A stretch of DNA of 64,000 nt, from the NCBI RefSeq assembly GCF_001467615.1, contig NZ_LNYA01000030.1:35956-99955 (forward strand), in the 5' to 3' direction. Position numbers and translations under genes: made by a program. Below, piece by piece: positions 8,849 through 18,461 of the stretch. Source of the stretch: Legionella erythra. Lineage in GTDB: Bacteria > Pseudomonadota > Gammaproteobacteria > Legionellales > Legionellaceae. Numbering within the stretch: the stretch's first letter is position 1; the number at the start of each line of letters is the position of its first letter. The notes under the pieces are model-generated. The model did not search any database, was not told where the DNA came from, and was given only the letters and a program-made list of their open reading frames with translations.

Positions 8849-9862
8849 TCAATCCAGATGAACAGGAAGGCCCGTGGCCAGTGATTGCTTGGCCGCACGG
8901 GCTATGCGCAGGGCCTGAAGGCCATCCCACCCTGACACCGGGCTGGGTTTCGACTGTTGCCAGGCGTCATGAAATGCCAGCAATTCCGCAATGAAAGCCT
9001 GTTGATAACGTTCCAGAAAAAAGAATTTGGGGTTAGCGGTGGTGGTGCTGTTTTGACGGTAATGCTTCACCGTGTGATTGGGTTGATTATCCGCGAGCAG
9101 CATGCCTTGGGACCCGAAAGCTTCAATGCGTTGATCATAACCGTAGACGGCCTGGCGGCTGTTGTCGATAACCCCTAAAGCGCCATTGGCAAAACGAAGC
9201 TGTATAATGGCGGTGTCCACATCCTGGCAGGCTTCAAAATCCGGATCGATCAAGACGGCGCCGCTGGCGTATACCTCAACCACTTCGCAGGACGTTAAAA
9301 AACGCGCCATGTCAAAATCGTGGATGGTCATGTCCATAAACAGATCGCCGGAGGTCGCGGCATAACCCTTGGGAGGGCAGACCGGATCACGGGAAGAAAT
9401 ACGCAGAATCTGCAGGGAACCAATATCACCTGCTCTAATTTGGGCCTGCAAGGTAGCAAAACTGTGATCAAAGCGGCGGTTGAAACCCAATTGCAGCAAA
9501 GTATGATTTGCCTCGACGCGGGTTAAGGCCTCCTGAATCGATTCTTCGGTAAGACCGATGGGTTTTTCACAAAAAATGGCCTTGCCGGCAGCGCTTGCGG
9601 CCTTAATCTGCTCGATGTGCAGGGACGAGGGCGAGGCAATCAGAATTGCGTCGATATCCTCACGCTCTATGATGTCGCGGCTATCGCCGCTGATGAAGGG
9701 GATTTGCAATCTTTCGGCCCAGGATTTGTCCAGAGCCGGATCGGCAATGGCCATCAATTGAAATTGCGGCAGATGGAATTGAATGTTTTCCGCGTGCAGT
9801 TTGCCAATGCGTCCAGCGCCAAGGATGCCGAGACGGCAGCGTTTATAAGTTAAATAAGTCAT
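8849..9862 (-). CDS. iolG: Inositol 2-dehydrogenase IolG (Gfo/Idh/MocA family)
   Basis: The 337-residue protein has an N-terminal Rossmann motif GAGRIG at 15-20 and the family's CEKPIG with the catalytic lysine at 100. It also has a C-terminal dehydrogenase domain with DMTIHDFDMARF. It oxidises myo-inositol to 2-keto-myo-inositol with NAD, the entry step of the pathway. Its first codons overlap the end of iolT by 20 bases, so translation is probably coupled. The gene family is broad, but its place between iolT and iolCB makes inositol the likely substrate. Confidence 0.9.
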   Translation of the reverse strand: MTYLTYKRCRLGILGAGRIGKLHAENIQFHLPQFQLMAIADPALDKSWAERLQIPFISGDSRDIIEREDIDAILIASPSSLHIEQIKAASAAGKAIFCEKPIGLTEESIQEALTRVEANHTLLQLGFNRRFDHSFATLQAQIRAGDIGSLQILRISSRDPVCPPKGYAATSGDLFMDMTIHDFDMARFLTSCEVVEVYASGAVLIDPDFEACQDVDTAIIQLRFANGALGVIDNSRQAVYGYDQRIEAFGSQGMLLADNQPNHTVKHYRQNSTTTANPKFFFLERYQQAFIAELLAFHDAWQQSKPSPVSGWDGLQALRIARAAKQSLATGLPVHLD

Positions 9863-11276
9863 GGTGTTTTTTCCAAAGTGAAGTCAATCGTATGATCCGG
9901 TGTCGACGCGGTTGGCCAATGTCTCTCAGTGGCAATCCATTCGACAGGTTTTCTTCAATTTTTTCAAGGCTTATGCCTGAGGTTTCGGGGACAAAATAAT
10001 AGGTAATGGCGAAGGCCAGTAAACAAATGAGGGCAAAACCAAGAAAAACCGTGCTTTCGCCGAATCGTTCATATGCCTGAAGAAATGAAATAGAGACGGC
10101 AAAATTAGCGGCCCATTGCATCAGAGTGGCGAAGCTCATGGCAAACCCGCGCACGCTGGATGGATAAATTTCGGCAATGATGACCCAGAACAGTGAGCCT
10201 AAACTGATGCAATAGCCGATGACATAGAGTGTCATGGCCGACAACAGGAAAAACGGCGATGGGGCGGGCGCGCATGCAAAGGAAAGACTTACCGTTAAAA
10301 GGCTCAGGCAGGCCAAAAAAGTTCCAACAAGCAATAAAAAGCGGCGGCCATGGCGATCAATAAGGCAGGCTGTTATGGCGGTAAAAATGAAATTAACCAG
10401 GCTGAGCCAGAACGTGGCCAGGATGGCCTGTTTAATCGGTGTGAATCCGGCGTCATGAAAGATCATTGGCCCATAAAACAAAATGGCATTGATGCCTGAT
10501 AATTGTTGAAAAATGCCGAGACTGACGCCAAGCAGTAAAAGTGCCGCAAGCGGCGGTTTCAGGAGGATTAAGCGGCTTGTCCGCGATGGGCTCTGGTGTC
10601 TTTTTATTTCCTGTAACTCAGTCATTACCTCCACGTGACTGCAACGAAGCCGTTTTAAGGCGTCGCATGCTTTGTCCTCCCCCTGGTGTTTCATTAACCA
10701 GCGCGGTGAGTGGGGTACACAAAACAGGCCGAGGTATAATACCAGCGCTGGAAGAATACCCATGGCTAGCAGCAGTCGCCAGCTGGAAGACGATACATCA
10801 TGAAGGGAGTACCCCAGAAGATAAGCAGCGGCCTGACCGGAGGTAATGGCAAGGCCATTAATCAGCACCAGAGCCCCGCGTTTGTCCTTGGGCGCCATTT
10901 CGGCGATATAAAGCGGCGCTGTGTAGGAGGCCACGCCAATGCAAAGCCCGATTAACAGCCGGCCGGTGAGCAAGGCCGTCAGGCTATTGGCCTCTGCACA
11001 AATCAGGGTTCCGACTATAAAGAGCAACGCCACGGCTTTCAGCAGGGAACGTCGACTTATGCGGTCAGCGATGAGGCCGCTTAAAGGAATGCCGCAGACT
11101 GAGCCGAGTAAGCTGGCACTGACAACCTGTGACCATTGCCAGGTGCTTAAGGATAATTGCGCTGAAACCTGATGGTGAATATCGGCAATGACACTCGAAT
11201 CAAAACCGAAAAGAAAGCCGGATAATCCTGCAATGGCTGCAACAAGTACAACAAAACGATTAATCCCACGGTTCAT
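9843..11276 (-). CDS. iolT: Inositol/sugar MFS transporter IolT
   Basis: This is a 477-residue, 12-segment sugar-porter family protein. It has SGFLFGFDSSVIADI in helix 1, GRLLIGLCIGVAS, HSPRWLM before the central loop, DRHGRRFLLL, and the C-terminal PETSGISLE. I chose the ATG at 11276; a longer reading from a GTG at 11330 has no ribosome site. AAAGGA lies somewhat far (14-15 bases) upstream of 11276, so the start is not certain. It is the first gene of the inositol operon, and its promoter should lie in the ~140 bases shared with the divergent gene at 11415. It most likely imports myo-inositol by proton symport. Confidence 0.88.
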   Translation of the reverse strand: MNRGINRFVVLVAAIAGLSGFLFGFDSSVIADIHHQVSAQLSLSTWQWSQVVSASLLGSVCGIPLSGLIADRISRRSLLKAVALLFIVGTLICAEANSLTALLTGRLLIGLCIGVASYTAPLYIAEMAPKDKRGALVLINGLAITSGQAAAYLLGYSLHDVSSSSWRLLLAMGILPALVLYLGLFCVPHSPRWLMKHQGEDKACDALKRLRCSHVEVMTELQEIKRHQSPSRTSRLILLKPPLAALLLLGVSLGIFQQLSGINAILFYGPMIFHDAGFTPIKQAILATFWLSLVNFIFTAITACLIDRHGRRFLLLVGTFLACLSLLTVSLSFACAPAPSPFFLLSAMTLYVIGYCISLGSLFWVIIAEIYPSSVRGFAMSFATLMQWAANFAVSISFLQAYERFGESTVFLGFALICLLAFAITYYFVPETSGISLEKIEENLSNGLPLRDIGQPRRHRIIRLTSLWKKHHDLFNL

Positions 11277-11414
11277 AGCGATGGCATAAGTCCTTTTATT
11301 TTCGCTGCCAATGCTAACACTGTCGTGCACAATCGTAAATGCTACGCTTGTTTAGGCCAGTAAACTGCTGTAATTTAAAAGATATTATTAAATGGCGTAG
11401 GACCGTCTTAAACC

Positions 11415-13115
11415 ATGCGCAAATTCATTGCTACCCTGCTATTGCCTGCCTTACTGTCGCCGCAGTTCGCCCTGTCTTACAGCATGCGTCATGCCAGCAA
11501 ACCCTTTGTTCCTATGGTTGATAATCAAGCTTTTCGAGATGAAATCATCAACTACGTGCGCGGTATTGCCATTAACCAAATCAAACAGGTTCCACTAGAG
11601 AATCTGCAGACGCTGGATGCTACCTGGAATAATGCCTACCAAAAATCAGACTGGGGTGTGCATGTCAGCCTTTATCACCTGGGCAATAAGGTCGGCGAGG
11701 GAGCAAGCCATGGGCCAAGCCTCGCGGCTGTCCTAAAAAAAGCCACGGAAATTGCCCTGAAACCGCAGCCGACTGATCGTTTGAATGAAAAGGAATTAAA
11801 TCATTACCGCTTCAAAGTCGCGTTTGATTATTATCCGGCGAGACGGTATTCCTTCATTGAATATGGCGAAAAGGGCCTTGAATTAACGGGCAGTCGAGTG
11901 GCTGTTCGCACGATGAATGCAGATTCCCTGAAAACGCAGATAAAAAGCAGCGAAGCCTATTTACTGAAAACCATGCATCCGCAATTGCATGGGTTTTTCA
12001 AATTTTACAACGCGGGCAAAGACAAACAGCAGGCCTTACTGCGTACCATTTACTCATCTTCCAGTTTATACACCTTGCTGATGCTTTATCGAATGCATCC
12101 CGATGACCAGTTGGCGGCACAGTTTAAACCCATTGCCGAATTTATTCTTTCCAATCAGGTGAAAGACGGACCTCATGCCGGAGGATTTTATTACGGCTAC
12201 AACCCCAAAAACAAAGAAAAATCCTGCCGGGTCGTGGTCGGCACCACATCCAAAACCATTTTTACCCTGCTTGAACTCAATCAATTCTACCCCAATGAAC
12301 CCAAATACCTCGCCGCCGCTAAAAAGGCAGGCGATTGGTTATTGACCCGGGTGAATCAGGACGGCACGGTCAACCCTGTGGCGAGCTGCACCAGCGGCCA
12401 ATGGAAAGACTATAAGAAACAATCCTTTCTTTATTCCGGGCAGGTCCTTTCAGCGCTTTCGCGACTCTATGGCGTGACGCATGATCAGCGCTACCATCAG
12501 GGAGCTGCAATAATTGCCGGGCAGTTTTTAAAGCAATTACAAACGCAGGGCTTCATCGTCGGTGATGATTATCGACCGGCGAATTCCATTTCTTCAAGCT
12601 GGGTGATGATGTCGCTGATTGATTTGGCAAAAGTACATAACAACCCGGTCTATCGCAAAACCATCGATGACATTGCCAAGGCCATTCTCGCGCGGCAGAT
12701 CACGGATAAAAACGACATTTACAGCAATGGCCGCTACCTCGATGCAATGACGACCAGCGGCAATGGCTGGATCAATGAAGTCATGGGGGTGCTCTATCAA
12801 TTCTGCACCCAGCAGGGGGGCAGTCAATGTCAACGGTATCAAGATGCCATGATGCTTACCAGCCGGTGGTTATTGCAGAATGCCTACACCGCAGAGAATA
12901 CCTATAACGTCAAAAATCCTGAGCGGGCGATTGGCGGCTTTATAACCAATTTCACCACGCGTACGGTACGAACCGATGCGGTTTGTCACGGTGTAAACAG
13001 CTTGATTATGCTGCTTTCAAGTATTGGTAATAACAATAAAACACTGGTGGATTTGCCGGAAAGGCCATTAATCGAAATACTTCCGCTTCTGCGCGCAGGC
13101 AATGGGTTTTTATGA
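11415..13115 (+). CDS. Exported protein with predicted alpha/alpha-toroid domain, function unknown
   Basis: The 566-residue protein starts with a typical signal peptide (MRKFIATLLLPALLSPQFALS). From ~200 on it is a series of paired helices with the rhythm of six-hairpin glycosidase-like or epimerase-like toroids: IYSSSSLYTLLMLY, TTSKTIFTLLELN, YSGQVLSALSRLYG, SSSWVMMSLIDLAK, TDAVCHGVNSLIML. The N-terminal ~180 residues form a separate mixed domain. No catalytic motif could be named. It is probably periplasmic or secreted. Its stop overlaps the start of the methyltransferase gene (ATGA), suggesting co-translation. It is divergent from iolT. Confidence 0.65.
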   Translation: MRKFIATLLLPALLSPQFALSYSMRHASKPFVPMVDNQAFRDEIINYVRGIAINQIKQVPLENLQTLDATWNNAYQKSDWGVHVSLYHLGNKVGEGASHGPSLAAVLKKATEIALKPQPTDRLNEKELNHYRFKVAFDYYPARRYSFIEYGEKGLELTGSRVAVRTMNADSLKTQIKSSEAYLLKTMHPQLHGFFKFYNAGKDKQQALLRTIYSSSSLYTLLMLYRMHPDDQLAAQFKPIAEFILSNQVKDGPHAGGFYYGYNPKNKEKSCRVVVGTTSKTIFTLLELNQFYPNEPKYLAAAKKAGDWLLTRVNQDGTVNPVASCTSGQWKDYKKQSFLYSGQVLSALSRLYGVTHDQRYHQGAAIIAGQFLKQLQTQGFIVGDDYRPANSISSSWVMMSLIDLAKVHNNPVYRKTIDDIAKAILARQITDKNDIYSNGRYLDAMTTSGNGWINEVMGVLYQFCTQQGGSQCQRYQDAMMLTSRWLLQNAYTAENTYNVKNPERAIGGFITNFTTRTVRTDAVCHGVNSLIMLLSSIGNNNKTLVDLPERPLIEILPLLRAGNGFL

Positions 13116-13738
13116 ACGAACAAAGCAATAAAGACAGGGTGTATGAGTCTTATAACAAAATAGTCGATTGGTATGACGCGCATCGTAGCCGTGAACTCTT
13201 CGAAAAGCCTTATCTTGAGGCGGTTTGTGATGAAATACGCCGCAGCAGTAAAAAGATATTGGATTTAGGCTGCGGAACGGGCGAACCGATGGCGCGCTAT
13301 TTCATTGAACAGGGATTTGCTATCACGGGGGTAGATGCGTCGGTGAACATGATTGAGTTGGCGCGTCAGCGCTTTCCCGAGCAGCGTTTCATCGTTGATG
13401 ATATGCGCAATCTGGCGCTCGGCGAAACCTTTGATGCGATTCTCGCCTGGCATAGTTTTTTTCATTTACCGCCGGATGATCAGCGCGCCATGTTCAAGGT
13501 GTTTGAACAACACCTCAACGTTGGGGGTGTCTTGCTCTTTACCACCGACTTTGCCGAAGGGGAGATTTGGAGCGACAATGGCGGACAGAATCTTTATCAT
13601 GCTTCTTTAAGCCTGGCAGAATATCAATATTTGCTGGCACTGCATCATTTTACGGTGCTGACACACAAGGTAAGAGATCACGACTGTGGCGAAGCCACGG
13701 TTTGGCTTGTGAAATATACCCACAAGCCGATACGCTGA
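13112..13738 (+). CDS. Class I SAM-dependent methyltransferase
   Basis: The 208-residue protein has the SAM-binding motif I ILDLGCGTGEP at ~49-59, the acidic ribose-binding residue in ITGVDASVNMIELA, and a later VDDMRNLALGETFDAIL block. It is a stand-alone Rossmann methyltransferase of the UbiE/Tam-like superfamily. Substrate cannot be read from the sequence. It overlaps the preceding exported protein gene by 4 bases. The next gene is convergent, 11 bases away. Confidence 0.82.
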   Translation: MNEQSNKDRVYESYNKIVDWYDAHRSRELFEKPYLEAVCDEIRRSSKKILDLGCGTGEPMARYFIEQGFAITGVDASVNMIELARQRFPEQRFIVDDMRNLALGETFDAILAWHSFFHLPPDDQRAMFKVFEQHLNVGGVLLFTTDFAEGEIWSDNGGQNLYHASLSLAEYQYLLALHHFTVLTHKVRDHDCGEATVWLVKYTHKPIR

Positions 13739-13749
13739 TGCCTTGGCTT

Positions 13750-14220
13750 TTAGGCGCTATAGGGCTTTAATGTGTTTATAGTACTCACATCGTAACCGGC
13801 ATAAAATTTATTTTTTGTAGCCTGCGCCTCGGGCGGATGAATTAAATTGACCGTATCATAGCCCTTTTCTGATAAAAAAGAGGCCAAAAGCACTGCGCCC
13901 GATTCATCTAACTTGTCTTTAGACACGTTTTGGCATTGCAAGGCTACCGCTTTAGCCGCATTTAGATTAGAAGGGGCATAGTCCCATTGCTTTCCGTTAA
14001 AACAGAGGCGTAGGTGATGGATGTTCTTTGATTCAAGACTTAAAAAAGTGATAGAGAGAAGCCCGTCGACACTGCTGTCACGAATTAACCAGGGGGCTGA
14101 AAATTTACCACAGTTTTCCTCAACGATACCTTGCGCTGTTTCCGCATCAAGTTTGGCATAAATATAAGTAGAGCCTTTCTCTTTCGATTCAGTTTTAAAT
14201 AGACCATGTTTTTCTATCAT
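13750..14220 (-). CDS. Single-domain SH2 protein, candidate effector
   Basis: The 156-residue protein contains the core of a eukaryotic-type SH2 domain. WLIRDSS is the beta-B strand with the phosphotyrosine-binding arginine (R47), followed by GLLSITFL, then NIHHLRL matching the beta-C/beta-D strands with the beta-D histidine. Upstream, AETAQGIVEENCGKF fits helix A and the G-x-F entry. SH2 domains are otherwise nearly restricted to eukaryotes, but Legionella is known to encode a family of them that bind phosphotyrosine. Nothing else is fused to it, so it may act as a blocker or adaptor in the host cell. Start: ATG at 14220 with AGGAG 6 bases upstream. The call rests on motif reading only. Confidence 0.7.
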   Translation of the reverse strand: MIEKHGLFKTESKEKGSTYIYAKLDAETAQGIVEENCGKFSAPWLIRDSSVDGLLSITFLSLESKNIHHLRLCFNGKQWDYAPSNLNAAKAVALQCQNVSKDKLDESGAVLLASFLSEKGYDTVNLIHPPEAQATKNKFYAGYDVSTINTLKPYSA

Positions 14221-14359
14221 CACCTTCTCCTAAATTAAGACAATCCATATTACCTGTTTCAATGAATCAGTAAATATTTTTTACACATGCCGCATTGCAT
14301 ACACACACGGAACGATAGCAAATACTGCAAAAATTCAATCCTTAATCCGGTTTTAGCTG

Positions 14360-14387
14360 TTGACGCGGACCACCAGTATTGTACAAT
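14360..14387 (+). promoter_or_regulatory. Sigma70-like promoter of the Entner-Doudoroff operon
   Basis: TTGACG at 14360-14365 and TACAAT at 14382-14387 are separated by 16 bases, about 70 bases before zwf. The -10 lies in a perfect 10-base palindrome, ATTGTACAAT (14378-14387), which could be an operator. The gap 14221-14457 holds no gene. Confidence 0.65.
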
Positions 14388-14457
14388 CCCGAATTCCGCG
14401 GAGGATCAAGCGGTTATTATCCTCGAACTTGCATTATCAGGAGTGTAATCAGGGTTC

Positions 14458-15927
14458 ATGATGCCAACAACGACTGACCATAAAGCCTGTGATTTAATCC
14501 TGTTTGGCACCTTGGGTGATCTTGCCCGGCGTAAGCTCCTTCCTGCCCTGTATCAACTGGAGAAGGCCAATCTATTGGCGGAAGAGACTCAACTGATAGG
14601 TTGTGCACGCGATCCCCTGAACCGTGACCAGTATCGCCAGTTTTTAAAAACCAACCTTGAACGGTTTGTGACTGAGCCGCTCGATGAGGCTGTGTTAAAT
14701 CGTCTACAGCAACGCAGTATTTATGTGCAAATGGATTTAAGCCAGGCCGCGGATTATCGTAGACTTCTCGATGCCGCATCGTCCAAACAACGCACGCCGG
14801 TCAGCTATCTGGCCGTGCCCCCCTCATTATTTGGAGCCATCAGCCAGGGTTTAGCCAGTGTGGGTCTGGCTGAGGGGGCTGCGCGTATTGTTCTTGAAAA
14901 ACCCATCGGTCATAATCTGGCCAGTTCTATTGCCACTAATAATCAGGTGGCCGATTATTTTAATGAAAATCAGATTTATCGTATTGATCATTATCTCGGT
15001 AAAGAAACCGTATTGAATTTATTGGTGTTGCGTTTTGCCAATTTCATTTTTTCATCGAACTGGGATCGTACGGCCATCGATCATGTTCAGATTACTGTCG
15101 CCGAAGCCGTTGGGGTAGAAGGGCGTTGGGGCTATTATGATGACGCTGGCCAAATGCGGGACATGGTGCAGAACCATTTGTTGCAAATCCTGTCATTGAT
15201 TGCCATGGAGCCGCCGGTCAGTCTCAATGCCGACAGTATTCGCGATGAAAAATTAAAAGTGCTTAAAGCCTTGCGTCCCATTGATTCGGACAATGCGATA
15301 GATAACACGGTAAGAGGGCAATATGTCGGCGGCCATCTGGGTGGCACGCCGGTTCCCGGCTATTTAGAGGAAGAGGGAGCGCGTGCCGCGAGCACCACGG
15401 AAACCTTTGTCGCACTCAAAGTCGCTATTGATAACTGGCGTTGGTCCGGGGTTCCTTTTTATCTGCGAACAGGCAAACGCATGGCGAAAAAACAAAGCGA
15501 AGTGGTTATTTATTTTAAATCGCAGCCGCATAATATTTTTGCCGCTACCTGCCCGCAGTTAAATGCCAACAAGCTGATTATCCGATTACAGCCGGATGAG
15601 GGGGTGGAAATTCAAATCATGAATAAAATCCCAGGCCTTGGCGAAACCATGCAGCTTAAAGAAAGCCAACTCGATTTAAGTTTTAATAAAACCTTCGAAA
15701 CCTTACGAATCGCCGACGCATACGAGCGCCTGCTACTGGAGGCCATGCTGGGTCATCAGTACCTGTTTGTCCGCCGCGACGAGGTTGAGCAGGCTTGGCA
15801 ATGGGTGGACGGGATTCTCAAGGCCTGGGAAGACGTCGACGTGCCTCTACATAGCTACCCCGCGGGCTCGTTTGGACCTGACGCGGCAGAAACGCTATTA
15901 GCCCGGCATCATCATCAATGGGATTAA
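14458..15927 (+). CDS. zwf: Glucose-6-phosphate 1-dehydrogenase
   Basis: The 489-residue protein is full length for G6PDH. It has the NADP motif FGTLGDLARRKLLPALY near residue 15, KPIGHNLASS, the active-site signature RIDHYLGKE (~178-186), and the C-terminal WVDGILKAW. It oxidises glucose-6-phosphate to 6-phosphogluconolactone. It is the first gene of the operon with pgl, edd, glk, eda and a transporter, which feeds the Entner-Doudoroff route. Two ATGs are adjacent and either may be used. The pgl gene begins 3 bases after its stop. Confidence 0.96.
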   Translation: MMPTTTDHKACDLILFGTLGDLARRKLLPALYQLEKANLLAEETQLIGCARDPLNRDQYRQFLKTNLERFVTEPLDEAVLNRLQQRSIYVQMDLSQAADYRRLLDAASSKQRTPVSYLAVPPSLFGAISQGLASVGLAEGAARIVLEKPIGHNLASSIATNNQVADYFNENQIYRIDHYLGKETVLNLLVLRFANFIFSSNWDRTAIDHVQITVAEAVGVEGRWGYYDDAGQMRDMVQNHLLQILSLIAMEPPVSLNADSIRDEKLKVLKALRPIDSDNAIDNTVRGQYVGGHLGGTPVPGYLEEEGARAASTTETFVALKVAIDNWRWSGVPFYLRTGKRMAKKQSEVVIYFKSQPHNIFAATCPQLNANKLIIRLQPDEGVEIQIMNKIPGLGETMQLKESQLDLSFNKTFETLRIADAYERLLLEAMLGHQYLFVRRDEVEQAWQWVDGILKAWEDVDVPLHSYPAGSFGPDAAETLLARHHHQWD

Positions 15928-15930
15928 CAG

Positions 15931-16620
15931 ATGCAATTAAATCATTTTAATGATTCAGACTTATTAAACGAACAGTTTGTCAAGGACATGACCACCATTC
16001 TTGGCGAGGCCATCGCGGAGCGTGGACAGGCTTACCTGGTGGTTTCGGGGGGCAGCACGCCAAAAACCTTGTTTCAGCGTCTGGCTAAAGCCGATTTGGA
16101 CTGGCAAAAGGTGACCATTACTCTGGCTGATGAACGCTGTGTTGCGCCCACCGATCCCGACAGTAATGAAACCCTGGTTAGGCATTATCTCCTGAAGCAT
16201 CAGGCGGCCAATGCTCGCTTTATCAGCCTCCATAGCAACAAAACGACAGAGGCTGAACGTCTATTAGACATCGAAGAACGGCTCAAGGCCTTACCGGTTT
16301 TTGATATTGTCATTCTGGGCATGGGGGAGGATGGACACACCGCGTCCCTGTTTCCCTGCAGCGAACAAATCGATGCCGGTCTTCATGATGAACGGCTTAT
16401 CGTGTTAAACATAGTCCCTAAAACGGCACCCTATCCGCGGATTTCGCTCAGTAAAAACAGGTTATTGAAAAGCCGGCATGTTTACCTGCATTTAGTGGGT
16501 GAAAAAAAACTGGCGGTATTAAATCTGGCGCTGGCGTCAGACGAAGCCACCGCCATGCCGATCCGGGCTTTTCTGCAACATCCCGGCACGGACGTGCAGG
16601 TGATGTTTGCAGCACAATGA
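15931..16620 (+). CDS. pgl: 6-phosphogluconolactonase
   Basis: The 229-residue protein of the SOL/DevB type shows VVSGGSTPKTLFQRL, the DERCV block, and GMGEDGHTASLFP, the three conserved stretches of the family. It hydrolyses the lactone made by Zwf to 6-phosphogluconate. It lies between zwf and edd with 3- and 8-base gaps, so the three are certainly co-transcribed. Confidence 0.94.
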   Translation: MQLNHFNDSDLLNEQFVKDMTTILGEAIAERGQAYLVVSGGSTPKTLFQRLAKADLDWQKVTITLADERCVAPTDPDSNETLVRHYLLKHQAANARFISLHSNKTTEAERLLDIEERLKALPVFDIVILGMGEDGHTASLFPCSEQIDAGLHDERLIVLNIVPKTAPYPRISLSKNRLLKSRHVYLHLVGEKKLAVLNLALASDEATAMPIRAFLQHPGTDVQVMFAAQ

Positions 16621-16628
16621 GGTAAATC

Positions 16629-18461
16629 ATGCATCCGGTTATTCAGCAAGTCACTGACAGAATCAACGAGCGGAGCCTTAAAAGCCGTGAACATTATTTA
16701 TCGCGCCTTGAAGCGGCTCGTCTTAAAGGACCGCATCGCAAGGCCCTGCATTGCGGTAATTTAGCCCATGGGTTTGCCGCCTGCAGCGCCTCGGACAAGC
16801 ACGACATACGCGCCATGGTGAAGCCTAATATTGCTATCGTGTCGTCTTATAATGATCTGCTTTCAGCGCATCAGCCTTATGCGGCGTATCCATCGCTAAT
16901 CAAGCTCGCGGTACGTGAAGCGGGAGGCGTGGCCCAATTTGCCGGTGGGGTGCCGGCCATGTGTGACGGTGTCACGCAGGGGCAGCCTGGCATGGAGTTA
17001 AGTCTTCTAAGCCGTGATGTCATTGCTATGGCCACCGCAGTGAGTCTTGCCCATAATTTGTTCGACGGCGGATTATTGCTTGGCATTTGCGACAAAATCG
17101 TGCCTGGCTTGCTCATGGCGGCGCTGACTTTCGGCCATCTGCCGTTCCTCTTTGTGCCGGCAGGCCCCATGCCGAGCGGCATTGCCAATAAGGAAAAGGC
17201 GAAGGTTCGGCAATTGTATGCTGAAGGGTTGGTCAGTGAGGATGCCTTACTCGATGTCGAAGCGGCTTCTTACCATAGCCCCGGGACCTGCACGTTTTAT
17301 GGTACGGCTAACTCCAACCAACTGGTCATGGAGATCATGGGCCTGCAGTTGCCGGGATCGTCTTTCGTAAATCCGAATACCCCTTTGCGTCAGGAATTAA
17401 CACGAGCCGCCGCACGGCGCATTGTGCAATTAACCGATTTAGATCAGGAGTACCTGCCTTTAGGAAAACTGGTGACGGCTGCTGTACTGGTCAATGGCAT
17501 GGTGGGTTTACTGGCCTCAGGCGGCTCCACTAACCATACCATCCATCTCATTGCGATTGCGCGGGCAGCGGGCTTTGTGTTGAATTGGGATGATTTTGCG
17601 GATTTATCGACCGTGACCCCGCTTCTTGCCAGAATTTATCCAAATGGTCAAGCTGACATCAATCACTTTCAACAGGCGGGCGGCATGGCGTATTTCATTC
17701 GTACCCTGCTTGATGCCGGCTTACTGCATGAAGAGGTAGAAACCGTGGCCGGTTTTGGCTTGCGCCGATATACCGACGAGCCCCGGTTGACTGGCGATAC
17801 CCTTGAGTGGGTCAATGGCCCGGCCTATTCTCTTGATGAGCAGGTATTAACATCAGTGGAGAAACCTTTTAAACCGCAGGGCGGTTTGCAGGTTTTAGAC
17901 GGTAACCTGGGTCGGGCAGTGATGAAAACATCCTCGCTGGCTGAACATCAGGATGTTATTGAAGCACCGGCGGCTGTTTTTGCCAGTCAGCAGGCATTGG
18001 AGGAGGCGTTTAAGGCGGGTGAGCTCAACAAGGACTGTGTGGTGGTTGTCCGTTTTCAAGGACCCAAAGCCTGCGGGATGCCGGAATTGCACAAACTCAC
18101 GCCCATTCTTGGGGTGCTGCAGGATAAGGGCTACCAGGTTGCCCTGGTGACGGATGGGCGCATGTCGGGTGCGTCTGGAAAAATACCGGCCGCTATTCAT
18201 GTGACCCCGGAAGCCGTTGACGGCGGCTTGATAGCCCGGATTGAAAACGGTGACAGGATACGCGTGGATGGTCGGGAAGGGGTTTTGCAGTTGCTGGTCA
18301 GTGCAGACGAGTTGGCCCGACGTCGGCCGCAGGCAGTCGATTTATCATCCTGTTATGCCGGGATGGGGCGGGAACTGTTTGGAAGCTTGAGAAATCAGTT
18401 GTCGGGAGCTGAAGAAGGGGCCTGTAGTTTGTTTGTAACGGAGGACGATGTGCATGCCTAA
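16629..18461 (+). CDS. edd: Phosphogluconate dehydratase (Edd)
   Basis: The 610-residue protein matches the IlvD/Edd family at full length, with [19 protein letters not shown] near 70, [40 protein letters not shown] and [14 protein letters not shown]. The cysteines in MCDG, GICDK and GTCTF are the Fe-S ligands expected. It converts 6-phosphogluconate to KDPG, the substrate of Eda. AGGTAA precedes the ATG. Its end overlaps the glk start. Confidence 0.95.
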   Translation: MHPVIQQVTDRINERSLKSREHYLSRLEAARLKGPHRKALHCGNLAHGFAACSASDKHDIRAMVKPNIAIVSSYNDLLSAHQPYAAYPSLIKLAVREAGGVAQFAGGVPAMCDGVTQGQPGMELSLLSRDVIAMATAVSLAHNLFDGGLLLGICDKIVPGLLMAALTFGHLPFLFVPAGPMPSGIANKEKAKVRQLYAEGLVSEDALLDVEAASYHSPGTCTFYGTANSNQLVMEIMGLQLPGSSFVNPNTPLRQELTRAAARRIVQLTDLDQEYLPLGKLVTAAVLVNGMVGLLASGGSTNHTIHLIAIARAAGFVLNWDDFADLSTVTPLLARIYPNGQADINHFQQAGGMAYFIRTLLDAGLLHEEVETVAGFGLRRYTDEPRLTGDTLEWVNGPAYSLDEQVLTSVEKPFKPQGGLQVLDGNLGRAVMKTSSLAEHQDVIEAPAAVFASQQALEEAFKAGELNKDCVVVVRFQGPKACGMPELHKLTPILGVLQDKGYQVALVTDGRMSGASGKIPAAIHVTPEAVDGGLIARIENGDRIRVDGREGVLQLLVSADELARRRPQAVDLSSCYAGMGRELFGSLRNQLSGAEEGACSLFVTEDDVHA

